64,000 nt of DNA, taken from contig JBMNLP010000001.1 in assembly GCA_050952845.1 (NCBI GenBank), positions 496,001 through 560,000 of the forward strand, given 5' to 3'. The DNA comes from JAGVSV01 sp050952845 (GTDB taxonomy: Bacteria; Bacillota; Clostridia; Christensenellales; Aristaeellaceae). The notes below the pieces were generated by a model. It was given only the letters and a program-made list of their open reading frames with translations. It was not told the origin of the DNA and did no database searches. Positions 54,102 through 62,597 of the stretch are shown one piece after another. Each line of letters starts with the position of its first letter. Within the stretch, counting starts at the first letter, position 1. Both the position numbers and the translations under genes were made by a program.

Positions 54102-54779
54102 ATGAAACAGCATGCCAAAATGATTCTCCTGCTTGCCCTGATTAGCCTTGTTGCTGGATGGTGCACTGCCTCTGTTGCGGAGCAGGAACTGGGACCATGG
54201 GAAAAAAGAGAGATTGAGGAAGGCGTAGTTTCCGAAACAAATTACAGCAGACGCATCCTGGACGAAAAGGGGCGGGAAATCCGGGCACAGCTTGGTTCGG
54301 GAACCACCCCATACAATGTCGTTTTAAGGTATGATTCGATCTATCGGTATGAGGAAACGGAAGAAGGGCTGGTCCGGTGGACGGAAGCAAGGCAATATGA
54401 TGCGCATGGCAACCTGGAATTGTTGATGATGTCAAAGGACCTGAACGATGTGCCGATGGGGTCGGAGTGGTTTGACGCAGCCGGGAGAAGGGTCCAGTGG
54501 CAAGAGGTCGATCCCGAAAGCGGCCACAAGCATAGCCTGTACGCCCATAAGTGGCCAAACGACCAGGGAGTGATCGTGCTGAAAATCTCTGAAGCATACC
54601 TCGACCGGGAGGGCAACAACCTCAGCCAGGTTATTTTTCACTATAACGACGCCGGAGAACTGATCTATCAAGAGCACTATGTCCGCAATGTTGAGGAGAA
54701 CTCGTTCAGGCGGGAGCCCTATGACGGGGTGCCCAGCGAGTATATTGAAGCCATGGCAAGGGATTGGTTCTCAAAATGA
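54102..54779 (+). CDS. Secreted protein of unknown function
   Basis: A 225-aa protein whose ATG lies 1 bp after the previous stop. The signal peptide is MKQHAKMILLLALISLVAGW with Cys21; VAGWCTA is a marginal lipobox, so it may be lipidated. The rest has repeated strand-turn units resembling YD/RHS-style text (ILDEKGREIRAQ, QYDAHGNLELL, WFDAAGRRVQW, YLDREGNNLSQV, HYNDAGELIYQEHY). Such repeats are common in secreted proteins of this type. It ends the fusion-protein operon at a strong terminator. Function unknown. Confidence 0.75.
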   Translation: MKQHAKMILLLALISLVAGWCTASVAEQELGPWEKREIEEGVVSETNYSRRILDEKGREIRAQLGSGTTPYNVVLRYDSIYRYEETEEGLVRWTEARQYDAHGNLELLMMSKDLNDVPMGSEWFDAAGRRVQWQEVDPESGHKHSLYAHKWPNDQGVIVLKISEAYLDREGNNLSQVIFHYNDAGELIYQEHYVRNVEENSFRREPYDGVPSEYIEAMARDWFSK

Positions 54780-54814
54780 TACAACGGCTCAAACGTTGAT
54801 CGAAGCGTCATGAT

Positions 54815-54861
54815 AGCGCCCACGCGGAGAAAACAGCTGCGCGTGGGCGCTGTGGCGTTTT
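54815..54861 (+). terminator. Strong terminator of the fusion-protein operon
   Basis: AGCGCCCACGCG (54815-54826) pairs with CGCGTGGGCGCT (54840-54851), a perfect 12-bp stem followed shortly by TTTT. Confidence 0.85.
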
Positions 54862-54959
54862 AAGGCTTTAAAGAATAAACGACAAAGCGGAATTTGACTT
54901 TAGATTAACTTTCGGGTTATCTTAGAACAACAAATTAAAATTTATAGGGGGTGTCTACA

Positions 54960-55187
54960 GTGACCGTAAAGAAAGCAAGAAAGATTAGAAACTATTTAAT
55001 GATCACGGGTTTAATCACTATGCTGTTGGCATACTTTTATGAACCGTTGTTTTATATAGGCATTGTAATTACATTTTCTTGTTTGATTCCGCATTTTCTT
55101 TATAACAAATGCCCTCACTGTGGAAAGCAGCTTAGAGGAAATGAAGCGAATTTTTGTCAATATTGCGGAAAAAGGATAGACGATTAA
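54960..55187 (+). CDS. Small membrane protein with C-terminal zinc ribbon
   Basis: The GTG at 54960 (VTVKKARKIRNYLM) is 6 nt after GGGGGTG; GTG 54951 is an alternative. The 75-aa protein has two hydrophobic segments (LMITGLITMLLAYFYEPLFY, IGIVITFSCLIPHFLY) and ends with a CPHCGKQL...FCQYCGKRI zinc ribbon (four Cys). AT-rich codon use marks the start of the second low-GC segment. Function unknown. Confidence 0.7.
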   Translation: MTVKKARKIRNYLMITGLITMLLAYFYEPLFYIGIVITFSCLIPHFLYNKCPHCGKQLRGNEANFCQYCGKRIDD

Positions 55188-55202
55188 ATTCCGGTTTGTT
55201 TG

Positions 55203-55237
55203 TGTTGCTGTTCACTTGGTGTAGCGCCTGTTGCGCC
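55203..55237. repeat. Partial third copy of the palindromic element core
   Basis: The 20-bp GCTGTTCACTTGGTGTAGCG (55207-55226) is identical to 36111-36130 in palindromic copy 1, and the flanks also resemble it (ending GCCTG). The remainder is absent or degenerate. Confidence 0.5.
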
Positions 55238-55275
55238 TGGACAGGGCAGCAGGGGCCAGATACCTGCCCCGTAAA

Positions 55276-55397
55276 TTGACCCCCACCCACCCGCACCCAC
55301 CCCCACCCTGTAGGCAGGGCCTGACAAAACAGGCAGGTTCACGGCAGATTTCCTACGTGCAATTGACCCCCACCCACCCGCACCCACTCCCACCCTG
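55276..55397. repeat. Two direct C-rich repeats (G-rich on the minus strand)
   Basis: A 35-bp unit beginning TTGACCCCCACCCACCCGCA occurs at 55276-55310 and, with one mismatch, at 55363-55397. Its reverse complement is present as a perfect 35-bp match at 62952-62986. The minus strand carries several runs of three to five G and could form quadruplexes. The 313-bp gap between 55,188 and 55,500 holds no gene. Confidence 0.85.
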
Positions 55398-55633
55398 CAA
55401 GGCAGATGCAGATCGTCACGGCACGGCACCGCGAACAGGAGGACCTGATGTTGTGAGGATCCCCGCACTGCACAGAAACAAACACCCGCATGTTGGTATA
55501 TCATCATAATCGTATGCATGATTTTATAAAAGAGAAAGGGTATCAATTAGACATAAATGATAAAAGGTCTCACCATGAAATATATCTTTCAGATCCGAGA
55601 AAAGCAAACCTGAAAACTTGAAAACGGTCATAC

Positions 55634-57406
55634 CCTAAATTCCCGTCTATTTTATAACTATGAGTTCAGACAGGGTCGTTCAATCTGGAATGTCGACCTG
55701 GAATGCCTCAAAGATTTCCCTCTGAGCCTTGGTGACCTCACTAAGCTTGTTCTTATACCGTCCGGAATATTGGATCGTCGTGAGGGATTCAAGCTCCCAC
55801 AGTAACTGAGTCACACTGTACTTTGTTGTCAGTTCTGTCTCACGCATGCGTTTGCGTATCGCTGCGAGAAGAATCATCGCAATAAATTGGATGAAGAGAC
55901 GGTTTTTCATACTCTTTGAACCGTGTATCCTTAAACGCCTCATATCCAATTCGTTCTTGAGGTCATCGAAACATTTCTCAACGATATCCTTCTCACGGTA
56001 GACAGCCAGAGCATCCAGTGAGTCCTTGAACTTTGTACTGAGCAGAGCGCTAAAGCCGACATACTTGCTCCTGGCCTTGTTCAACGCTTCTTCGTTAAGC
56101 AGAACCTTCCGGCCACGCCTGGGGGTGTCCTTGACGATGAAAAAGCGCTCATAAGCTTCCGCGTGTTCTTCCATGATAGGCCCTTTCGTAAGCTCCAGAT
56201 ACAGATCCGTGACGTATTGATCAAAGCGTAGACGATCCTCCTGCTGCTGTTGACCATTGAAATAGATGTGAAGGTAGCAGCGCCTGCGCTGCTCTCCCCA
56301 AGACTGCAGAAAACTTTGGGAGTACACTGCCTCACCTTCAAACACGCGGTAACCCTTAAAGCCATCGATGTCATCGCGGTGCTTGTCAATGAGATCCCGT
56401 ACAAGACGCAGATGAGAGGGAACTCCGATCGTGAAATGCTGCCTTGCCTCACAGAGCGCATCGATGTTCTTCTTACTGTAAAGCCCGCGATCCATGACCA
56501 GATGCTGCGTACCATAGTCCAGCTTGTCGAACTGATCGAGGGTGTTTTTCAGTGTGCTTACATCTGTTATGGAACCGGGAAGTTCACGATAGATCATGGG
56601 CAGCATGCTCGTCTGACCATAGACGATCGCCAAGTTTATCTGCGGCAGACGCTCACCGTCACGATTGTATCCGTAGCGTACATACTCATTGTGTGTGGCA
56701 TAGGATGAGATGGACGTGATGTCATAGCAGAGGTGCTCTTTACTCGGGAACCTTGTTTTCCACACCTTGAAGAAACTCTGGCGCATGTCCTCATTCATCG
56801 ACTGTAAAAGTTCGCTGATCCTTTGGCTGCTCAAGCGCTTGTCCGTTGGTACCTCATGGTTGCTAAGCCACAGCTCTGCATTGCTCAGTGCACCATTGGT
56901 CGACAGCAGATACCATGCCAGCGACAGGATGTCCTTCCAGCAATCGGGTGCAACTTTCTTCAACGTCGCAGACAGACCAATCTCCTGCCCCAGCTTATCC
57001 AATAGAAGCCTTGTCCCGGTCACAATGCTTCTGGCCGTCATGGTGTCATCCAGAGCAGCATCTGCACCTTGTTCGACCAGACGTTTGGAGGGGATAAACG
57101 TCCCTGTCTCCTTGTCCAGCTTGCCAATGCAAACTTGTTTGGTCCTCGATGACCGAAGTTCAGGTACCCATCTTCTTTCTAAGACTTCGTAGACATACGT
57201 CGTTCCATCCTTCTTCCGGTGCAGGTTAATTTTCTTCCCTTTGAGCATTGCGTGTTCCATGGCAATTCCCTCCTTGCATTCTGTGGTTATATTATAACCA
57301 TTCTCGAGGTAAAAGTAAAGAGGGTAAAACCCTCCCTAACTCCGTTCCCATACGGATTGATGCTGCTTAGAAGCTCACATGGTTATAGTTTTGACGGGAA
57401 TTTAGG
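55634..57406 (-). mobile_element. Complete 1,773-bp IS1634-family (IS4 superfamily) element
   Basis: The ends CCTAAATTCCCGTC (55634) and GACGGGAATTTAGG (to 57406) are perfect 14-bp inverted repeats. Direct repeats TCATAC flank it at 55628-55633 and 57407-57412. One minus-strand transposase gene fills it. Confidence 0.92.
55680..57260 (-). CDS. IS1634-family transposase
   Basis: A 526-aa protein preceded by AAGGAGGG. It has the IS4-superfamily DDE pattern: first Asp in HLCYDITSISSYATHNEY, second Asp in HLVMDRGLYSKKNIDAL and the YREKDIVEKCFDDLKNELDM box with its catalytic Glu (the Y-(2)-R-(3)-E-(6)-K signature). IS1634 elements carry long transposases of about 500-570 aa, as here. It appears intact, so the element may be active. 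Confidence 0.93.
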   Translation of the reverse strand: MEHAMLKGKKINLHRKKDGTTYVYEVLERRWVPELRSSRTKQVCIGKLDKETGTFIPSKRLVEQGADAALDDTMTARSIVTGTRLLLDKLGQEIGLSATLKKVAPDCWKDILSLAWYLLSTNGALSNAELWLSNHEVPTDKRLSSQRISELLQSMNEDMRQSFFKVWKTRFPSKEHLCYDITSISSYATHNEYVRYGYNRDGERLPQINLAIVYGQTSMLPMIYRELPGSITDVSTLKNTLDQFDKLDYGTQHLVMDRGLYSKKNIDALCEARQHFTIGVPSHLRLVRDLIDKHRDDIDGFKGYRVFEGEAVYSQSFLQSWGEQRRRCYLHIYFNGQQQQEDRLRFDQYVTDLYLELTKGPIMEEHAEAYERFFIVKDTPRRGRKVLLNEEALNKARSKYVGFSALLSTKFKDSLDALAVYREKDIVEKCFDDLKNELDMRRLRIHGSKSMKNRLFIQFIAMILLAAIRKRMRETELTTKYSVTQLLWELESLTTIQYSGRYKNKLSEVTKAQREIFEAFQVDIPD

Positions 57407-57486
57407 TCATACGACATCCGATTAAGAAGCTGAGAGGATAATGTTTATGTTCTTTTCAATATTTACCGGCATTTAAGGATAGTAAA

Positions 57487-58365
57487 GTGCATTTTGTAAA
57501 GGTAAAGGGGATATTATCTTCAAAAAACGGCATTAACTTATTCCGGGGCTGTACTCACGGATGTATTTATTGTGATTCAAGAAGTGAGTGTTATCAGATG
57601 AATCATAGATTTGAGGATGTGGAAGTAAAGGAAAATGCCATTTGTCTTTTGGAAGATCGTTTAAAACGAAAACGGAAAAAATGCATGATAGGTTTAGGTT
57701 CAATGACTGACCCATATATTTCGGAAGAACTTAAATTAAATTATACTAGACAAGCTCTCGAAGTGATAAATAAGTATGGTTTTGGAGTAAGCCTTATAAC
57801 AAAGTCCTCTCGTGTTTTAAGAGATTTGGATTTGTTTCAGGAGATAAATGCCAAATCAAAATGTGTAATTCAAATGACTTTAACCACTTATGATGAGAGT
57901 CTATGCAGAAAAATTGAGCCAAATGTTTCGACCACCAAGGAAAGATTTGAAACATTAAAAATACTGCGAGATTCCGGGATACCTACAGTGGTTTGGATGA
58001 CACCTATATTGCCGTTTATCAATGATACGGAAGAAAACATAATTGGTATTTTGAATTATTGCAAAGAAGCAAAGGTGTTCGGAGTAATCTGTTTTAGAAT
58101 GGGACTTACACTTCGAGAAGGAAACAGAGAATACTTTTATTCTGAATTGGACAAAAAGTTTCTGCAGCTAAAGGAAGTATATGTGCGAAAATATGGTAGC
58201 AGTTATATTGTGGGTAGCCGAGATAACAAAAGACTTATGAATATATTTCATGATTTTTGCGAGGCAAATAATATAGTTCATGACAATGACCTTATCTTCA
58301 ACTATCTAAATCTATTTGAAGATAAGCAGTTTACGAAACAAATTAGTTTTTTTGATGAAATCTGA
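57487..58365 (+). CDS. Radical SAM protein of the spore photoproduct lyase-like (SplB-related) group
   Basis: A 292-aa protein with start MHFVKVKGILSSKNGINLFR. The [4Fe-4S]-binding motif is Cys22-X3-Cys26-X2-Cys29 (GCTHGCIYCDSR). Further family segments are KKCMIGLGSMTDPYISEELK, GFGVSLITKSSRVLRDLDLF and PTVVWMTPILPFINDTEENI. This matches the Rv2578c/SPL-like radical SAM group rather than true SplB, which is longer and carries a substrate Cys. Substrate unknown. The gene is AT-rich and lies directly downstream of the IS1634-type element. Confidence 0.88.
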   Translation: MHFVKVKGILSSKNGINLFRGCTHGCIYCDSRSECYQMNHRFEDVEVKENAICLLEDRLKRKRKKCMIGLGSMTDPYISEELKLNYTRQALEVINKYGFGVSLITKSSRVLRDLDLFQEINAKSKCVIQMTLTTYDESLCRKIEPNVSTTKERFETLKILRDSGIPTVVWMTPILPFINDTEENIIGILNYCKEAKVFGVICFRMGLTLREGNREYFYSELDKKFLQLKEVYVRKYGSSYIVGSRDNKRLMNIFHDFCEANNIVHDNDLIFNYLNLFEDKQFTKQISFFDEI

Positions 58366-58398
58366 CATTCCTCACATCGAATAATACCGATCTGCTGT

Positions 58399-58441
58399 AC
58401 CTGAACTTAAGAAAACCCCTGATGTCAAACGAATGCTACAC
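58399..58441. repeat. Direct repeat flanking the AlbA_2/PEBP segment, left copy
   Basis: ACCTGAACTTAAG...CCCCTGATGTCAAACGAATG resembles 62598-62639 (ACCTGAAATCGCTTAG...CCCCTGATGTCAGACAAATG) with about three quarters identity, both on the plus strand, about 4.2 kb apart. The interval from 58,366 to 58,697 otherwise shows no gene. Confidence 0.5.
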
Positions 58442-58697
58442 TCGGAAAAGGTTGATTTTACGAGGTTTTATGGATGTAAAAACAGCCAAAAACAGCATTT
58501 TATTTTCGACCTCTTCTCCGGGGAGGCTGTCATAATAATGCTAAAGGGGGAAAATGCTGTAGTGAACAGGGTTTCAGAGCTTTCGCAAAGTACGAAATTA
58601 AAAAAAATACTACTCTATCGTGATATTTTGTAATCGGTGCCACAGATTGGCACCGATTATGGCACCGATTGCAGACAGCATCCGACTGAATAATTCT

Positions 58698-58738
58698 AAG
58701 TGACAGAAGTGTCACTTCGTGGTACAATAATGTCACTT
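58698..58738 (+). promoter_or_regulatory. Operator-promoter of the AlbA_2 regulator gene
   Basis: A perfect inverted repeat AAGTGACA (58698-58705) and TGTCACTT (58710-58717) is followed by a third half-site TGTCACTT (58731-58738), 21 bp after the second. A promoter GTGACA (58700-58705), 16-bp spacer, TACAAT (58722-58727) is embedded in it. The same half-sites recur within the end of the gene at 59871-59905. Confidence 0.65.
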
Positions 58739-58758
58739 TGGAAAGAGGTGGTAAGATA

Positions 58759-60093
58759 ATGAATCTCGGAAAAGAAACTGAAACCCTTGAATTTAAAAAA
58801 TCGACGAGTGAGATAAAAGCTGCTATGATTTCCATAGCGTCTATATTAAATAAGCATGGTATCGGTACTTTGTATTTCGGGGTCAAACCCAATGGTGATG
58901 TTGTTGGACAGACTGTGTCTGAATCATCTTTAAGAGATGTTTCGAGAGCGGTTTATGAAAACATCAAGCCACAGATATATCCTGCCATTGATGAAGTTGT
59001 GATAGAAGGAAAACAATTGATAAAGGTTGAATTCAGCGGTGATAGCAAGCCATATTCCGCAGCCGGCAGATACTACTTGCGAACCGCAGATGAAGACAGA
59101 GAGGTGAGCCCCGAAGAATTAAAAACTTTTTTTGAGGCAAACAAATACCGCACAAAATGGGAAAATGGCAAATCCGACACTTTATCAAAACAAGTTGATA
59201 AGCTTGCAGTAAAGTCGTTTTGGCAAAAGGCAATGAGCGCCGGAAGATTACCCGAAGGCAGGTATACAACGCCGATTATTTTAAAGAGGTTCGGTCTTGT
59301 TAAAGATGAGTATTTGACAAATGCTGGTGAGGTTCTATTTGGCGATACAAGACCCGTTTCTCTGAAAGTCGGTATTTTTGCATCGGATGAAAAATTGACA
59401 ATTCTTGATATGAAATTATATGAGGACAATATTTATAATCTGTTGAAAACGGCTGAAGATTATATTTTTAAGAATATACGATGGAAAATTGAAATTATCG
59501 AATCGGAGAGGACTGAGATTCCTGAAATTCCTACTGCAGTGATAAGAGAAGTTTTAGCAAATAGCTTTGCTCACGCAATGTATGGAAGCAGGACAAATCA
59601 TGAGATATGTATTCATCCAAGTATGATAACTATATATAGCCCCGGAGATTATGCCAGTAGATATAAACCGGAAGAATATATAAAGGGCAATGTGGAGTCT
59701 GAGATAAGAAATGCAACAATATCAAAAATCCTGTACTTGAGCAAATATATAGAGCAGTTCGGCAGCGGTTTTAAGAGAATAGATAGCCTATGTAAAGATT
59801 CCGGAATCAAATATTCTTACGAAAACAAAGATAATGGATTCAAATTTATAATATACCGACCACAGATTCAAAGTGACATTTTGGATGTCACTTTGGATGT
59901 CACTTTGAACGGAACAGAGAAAGCAGTTTATGCTATTTTAAAACAAAAACCGGACTCTTCAAGAGAAGAAATAGCTGATAAGATTTCTAAAACTGTAAGA
60001 ACGGTTCAAAGAGCACTCAATTCTCTTGTAGAGAAGGGTTATATCAGGCGAGTCGGCTCTAAACAGAATCCGGTATGGGAAGTGTTGAAATAA
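58759..60093 (+). CDS. AlbA_2 (Schlafen-type) DNA-binding / GHKL-like ATP-binding transcriptional regulator
   Basis: The ATG at 58759 (MNLGKETETLEFKKSTSEIK) follows GAGGTGG by 7 nt. The 444-aa protein has an N-terminal AlbA_2 domain (residues 1-125: LEFKKSTSEIKAAMISIASI, GTLYFGVKPNGDVVGQ, YYLRTADEDREVSPEELKTF). A central HATPase-like part (about 240-350) has PTAVIREVLANSFAHAMYGS, ICIHPSMITIYSPGDYAS and IEQFGSGFKRIDSLC. A C-terminal winged helix (about 385-444, AVYAILKQKPDSSREEIADK, TVQRALNSLVEKGYIRRVG) ends it. Such COG2865 proteins are usually regulators in mobile regions. The linker has DVTLDVTLNG. Confidence 0.88.
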   Translation: MNLGKETETLEFKKSTSEIKAAMISIASILNKHGIGTLYFGVKPNGDVVGQTVSESSLRDVSRAVYENIKPQIYPAIDEVVIEGKQLIKVEFSGDSKPYSAAGRYYLRTADEDREVSPEELKTFFEANKYRTKWENGKSDTLSKQVDKLAVKSFWQKAMSAGRLPEGRYTTPIILKRFGLVKDEYLTNAGEVLFGDTRPVSLKVGIFASDEKLTILDMKLYEDNIYNLLKTAEDYIFKNIRWKIEIIESERTEIPEIPTAVIREVLANSFAHAMYGSRTNHEICIHPSMITIYSPGDYASRYKPEEYIKGNVESEIRNATISKILYLSKYIEQFGSGFKRIDSLCKDSGIKYSYENKDNGFKFIIYRPQIQSDILDVTLDVTLNGTEKAVYAILKQKPDSSREEIADKISKTVRTVQRALNSLVEKGYIRRVGSKQNPVWEVLK

Positions 60094-60343
60094 GGTTAAA
60101 AATAAAAATGAGAATTTAGAGTAGGGGAAACGAAAGATAAAGAAAGGAACAAACATAATGAGTAGCATATTAAAATTTGAATGTGTCGGTCTTACGGAGG
60201 GCGGCAAAATTCCGTTACAGTATACCGGTAGAGGTGAAGACAAATCACCTGAGTTTATTTTGCATAATTTATCACCGGACGCAAAGACAATTGCCATCAT
60301 AATGGATGATGTAAAACATCATTTGTTTGGCGTTTTCAATCAT

Positions 60344-62205
60344 GGTTAGGGTGTCAAAAGTAATTCATTAACTGCTCATCGCCTCGGCGGCACTGCTATC
60401 AAAATCCTGCAAGGGAATCCTATAAGGAGCTTGAAAAACGTTGAAATTTCAACATTTTCTCCCTTAATATGATATAATAGATATATATTAAAGGAGGCGT
60501 TTTCATGGCTTTTGTAACGAATTCCAATCAACAATTTAATTTCAATGATCCTCTTTACGGCTTAACAGAAAGAGAAAAGAAGTATTTGGAGAAATCCTGG
60601 GCAGTAGGCTTCTACAAATTGATTTTCTCATCCATAAATGAAGAAAGATTTAAAGATCTCTACAGCAGTACCCCTGCAAGCCGTCCCAATACACCGGTGA
60701 ATGTGATTTTCGGTGCTTTGATTCTGAAAGAACTCTTTGCTTTAACCGATGATGAGTTGATTGAACGGATGATGTTTGACATGCTTTTTCAACATGCTCT
60801 TGGTACCGGTAGTTTTGAAGAACAACCTGTTAGTGATCGAACCTTTAGCCGTTTTAGAGAAAGACTCTACAACTATGAGATAGAAACCGGTCGAGATCTT
60901 GTCCAAGAAGAAATGGAGGCTTTAGCGGATTCCTTTGCTTCTTTTAGTGGAGTGAATCGTTCTATCCGAAGGATGGATAGCCTTATGGTCGCATCCAACT
61001 GTAAAAAAATGTCACGATTGGAAATCATGTACACTTGTGTTGCGAATATGGTGAAGCGCATGAAGAAACAAGACGAACTCATATCGGATCAATACAAGCA
61101 CTATTTAGAAGAGGATGATGTCAATAAAATTATTTATCACCGCAGGAGCGATGGTTTAGAAGAGCGTCTTCAAGAAGTCATCCATGACGGTGTAAATTTA
61201 AGCAAGCAAGTTCCGGATTCTCTTTATGATAGTTCGGAGTTTCGTCTTCTCCAAAGAGTTTTAAGAGAGCAAACGGAATCAACACCGAACGGTCCAAAAC
61301 CTAAAGATAAAGCTCAAATCAAAACTGATAGTTTGCAAAATCCATCGGATCCGGATGCGACTTACCGTAAAAAGGCCGGAAAAGATCACAAAGGTTACAC
61401 TGCAAATATTGTTGAGTTGAGTCCGAATGAAGGACCCAACTACATAACGCATTACGATTTAAAGCCGAATACCTATTCCGATCAATCCTTTGCGGAAGAC
61501 ATCATAGAAAACCTAGGACAGCAAGAAGATGAGCTGATCCTTATTGCAGATGGCGCCTTTGGAAGTGAAGATATAAAATCCGCGGCCAAAGACAATAACA
61601 TTCAACTATTGACAACAGCCTTAATAGGAAAAACACCGGAACCGATTCTGAGTGAATTTCAAATAGACGAAGAACAAGGGAAAGTCTTAAGCTGCCCGGG
61701 AGGTAAAGAGCCGATCAAGACCACCTACTACCCTAAAACAGGCATGTATCGAGCCGTATTTCAAAAGACAGACTGTGCAAATTGCCCATATCGTACGAAC
61801 TGCTCTATGAAAGAACAGAAGAAAAGCAACGTTGTTTCAATCACAAGCAAAACAATTGCGAGAGCCAAGCAAGTGATTCATATGGGGAGTCAAGCATACA
61901 AAGAATTTGCAAAGAAACGGAACGGTATAGAAGGAATTCCCTCCCTACTTCGCAGACGCTATGATATAGATCATGTGCCTGTGAGGGGGTTAGTACGCCT
62001 AAAAACCTGGTTGGGATTTAAGATTGGGGCGATTAATAGCAAAAGGCTATTGAAAAGCGTGCAAGAACCCATAAAATGCAGTTAATATAGAGATCTATAT
62101 CGACGGATTCCTTTATTTTATTTAAATCCAACTAGATACTGAACACCATACACTAAAGGGTGCTTTTAAGGTGGGTTCTAAACCTATGCTTTTGATACCC
62201 TAACC
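60344..62205 (+). mobile_element. Complete 1,862-bp IS1182-family-like element
   Basis: The ends GGTTAGGGTGTCAAAAG (60344) and, inverted from 62205, GGTTAGGGTATCAAAAG match in 16 of 17 positions. Direct repeats AATCAT occur at 60338-60343 and 62206-62211. It carries one plus-strand transposase gene. The target-duplication boundary could shift by one base. Confidence 0.9.
60505..62085 (+). CDS. IS1182-family transposase
   Basis: A 526-aa protein with AAAGGAGGCG upstream. The N-terminal DUF772 part has VIFGALILKELFALTDDELI, LFQHALGTGSFEEQPVSDRT and FSRFRERLYNYEIETG. The DDE core has a first Asp in RRMDSLMVASNCKKM, a second in ELILIADGAFGSEDIKSA and a Glu in KKRNGIEGIPSLLRRRYDID. A Cys cluster (DCANCPYRTNC) lies between, as is usual for this family. 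It is intact and AT-rich compared with the host genes. Confidence 0.92.
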   Translation: MAFVTNSNQQFNFNDPLYGLTEREKKYLEKSWAVGFYKLIFSSINEERFKDLYSSTPASRPNTPVNVIFGALILKELFALTDDELIERMMFDMLFQHALGTGSFEEQPVSDRTFSRFRERLYNYEIETGRDLVQEEMEALADSFASFSGVNRSIRRMDSLMVASNCKKMSRLEIMYTCVANMVKRMKKQDELISDQYKHYLEEDDVNKIIYHRRSDGLEERLQEVIHDGVNLSKQVPDSLYDSSEFRLLQRVLREQTESTPNGPKPKDKAQIKTDSLQNPSDPDATYRKKAGKDHKGYTANIVELSPNEGPNYITHYDLKPNTYSDQSFAEDIIENLGQQEDELILIADGAFGSEDIKSAAKDNNIQLLTTALIGKTPEPILSEFQIDEEQGKVLSCPGGKEPIKTTYYPKTGMYRAVFQKTDCANCPYRTNCSMKEQKKSNVVSITSKTIARAKQVIHMGSQAYKEFAKKRNGIEGIPSLLRRRYDIDHVPVRGLVRLKTWLGFKIGAINSKRLLKSVQEPIKCS

Positions 62206-62597
62206 AATCATTGGGTAATATGGAATATTCCGGCACAGTCTAAAATTCCCGGCGCCATCCCCGCCGGGAAAGTGCTCCCTGAGTTGGGAAATGCTGTACA
62301 AGGAATAGGCTATGGAAGACATAAATATGCCGGTCCAAAACCGCCAAGAGGAAAACAACACGCCTATAAATTCACTATTTATACATTGAATAGCGATATT
62401 ATATTAAAGGACAGTGCAAAAAAGAAACACTTGCTTAAAGCAATCAAGCCACACATATTACAACAAGGTGAGATCACAGGTGTATTTGAATAATTCCTTG
62501 TTAGAGTAAATAAACTATAGAGTGATGATAAGAGAGTATATTTTATATGGTGTTGATTACGGATAATTTAATATACAGATTAATCCCGGTTTGTCGC

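Larger units (their letters stand above)
55496..57441 (+). pseudogene. Remnant of a GyrI-like small-molecule-binding protein, split by an IS
   Basis: The left part (55496-55633) reads YHHNRMHDFIKEKGYQLDIN and HHEIYLSDPRK; the right part (57413-57441) reads RHPIKKLRG then TAA. Rejoined after removing the IS and one TCATAC, the sequence gives HHEIYLSDPRKSKPENLKTV followed by IRHPIKK, the typical C-terminus of GyrI-like domains, provided one A is restored within AGAAAAGC near 55600. The N-terminal two thirds are missing. So the gene had decayed by truncation and frameshift as well as by IS insertion. Confidence 0.75.
60158..62493 (+). pseudogene. PEBP/YbhB-family protein split by an IS
   Basis: The left part (60158-60343) reads MSSILKFECVGLTEGGKIPL to IAIIMDDVKHHLFGVFNH. 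The right part (62212-62493) reads WVIWNIPAQSKIPGAIPAGK, GIGYGRHKYAGPKPPRGKQH and KFTIYTLNSDI. Joined after removing the IS and one AATCAT copy, 468 nt give an in-frame 155-aa YbhB/YbcL-type PEBP (phosphatidylethanolamine-binding-like) protein with the conserved YxGPxPPxGxxHxY segment. Only the insertion breaks it, so the event looks recent. Confidence 0.88.

Noticed and set aside
55276..55397. Possible CRISPR array because of short repeats
   Set aside because: Only two 35-bp units with 52 bp between them, no further units and no cas genes; the unit also occurs inverted 7.6 kb away, which does not fit an array.
57487..58365. Assignment as true spore photoproduct lyase (splB)
   Set aside because: The protein is shorter and fits the broader SPL-like radical SAM group; no evidence for the DNA-repair enzyme itself.
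58433..58633. Possible 66-codon gene before the AlbA_2 regulator
   Set aside because: It starts inside the direct repeat, has no ribosome-binding site, and its end merges with the regulator's upstream region. Left as non-coding.
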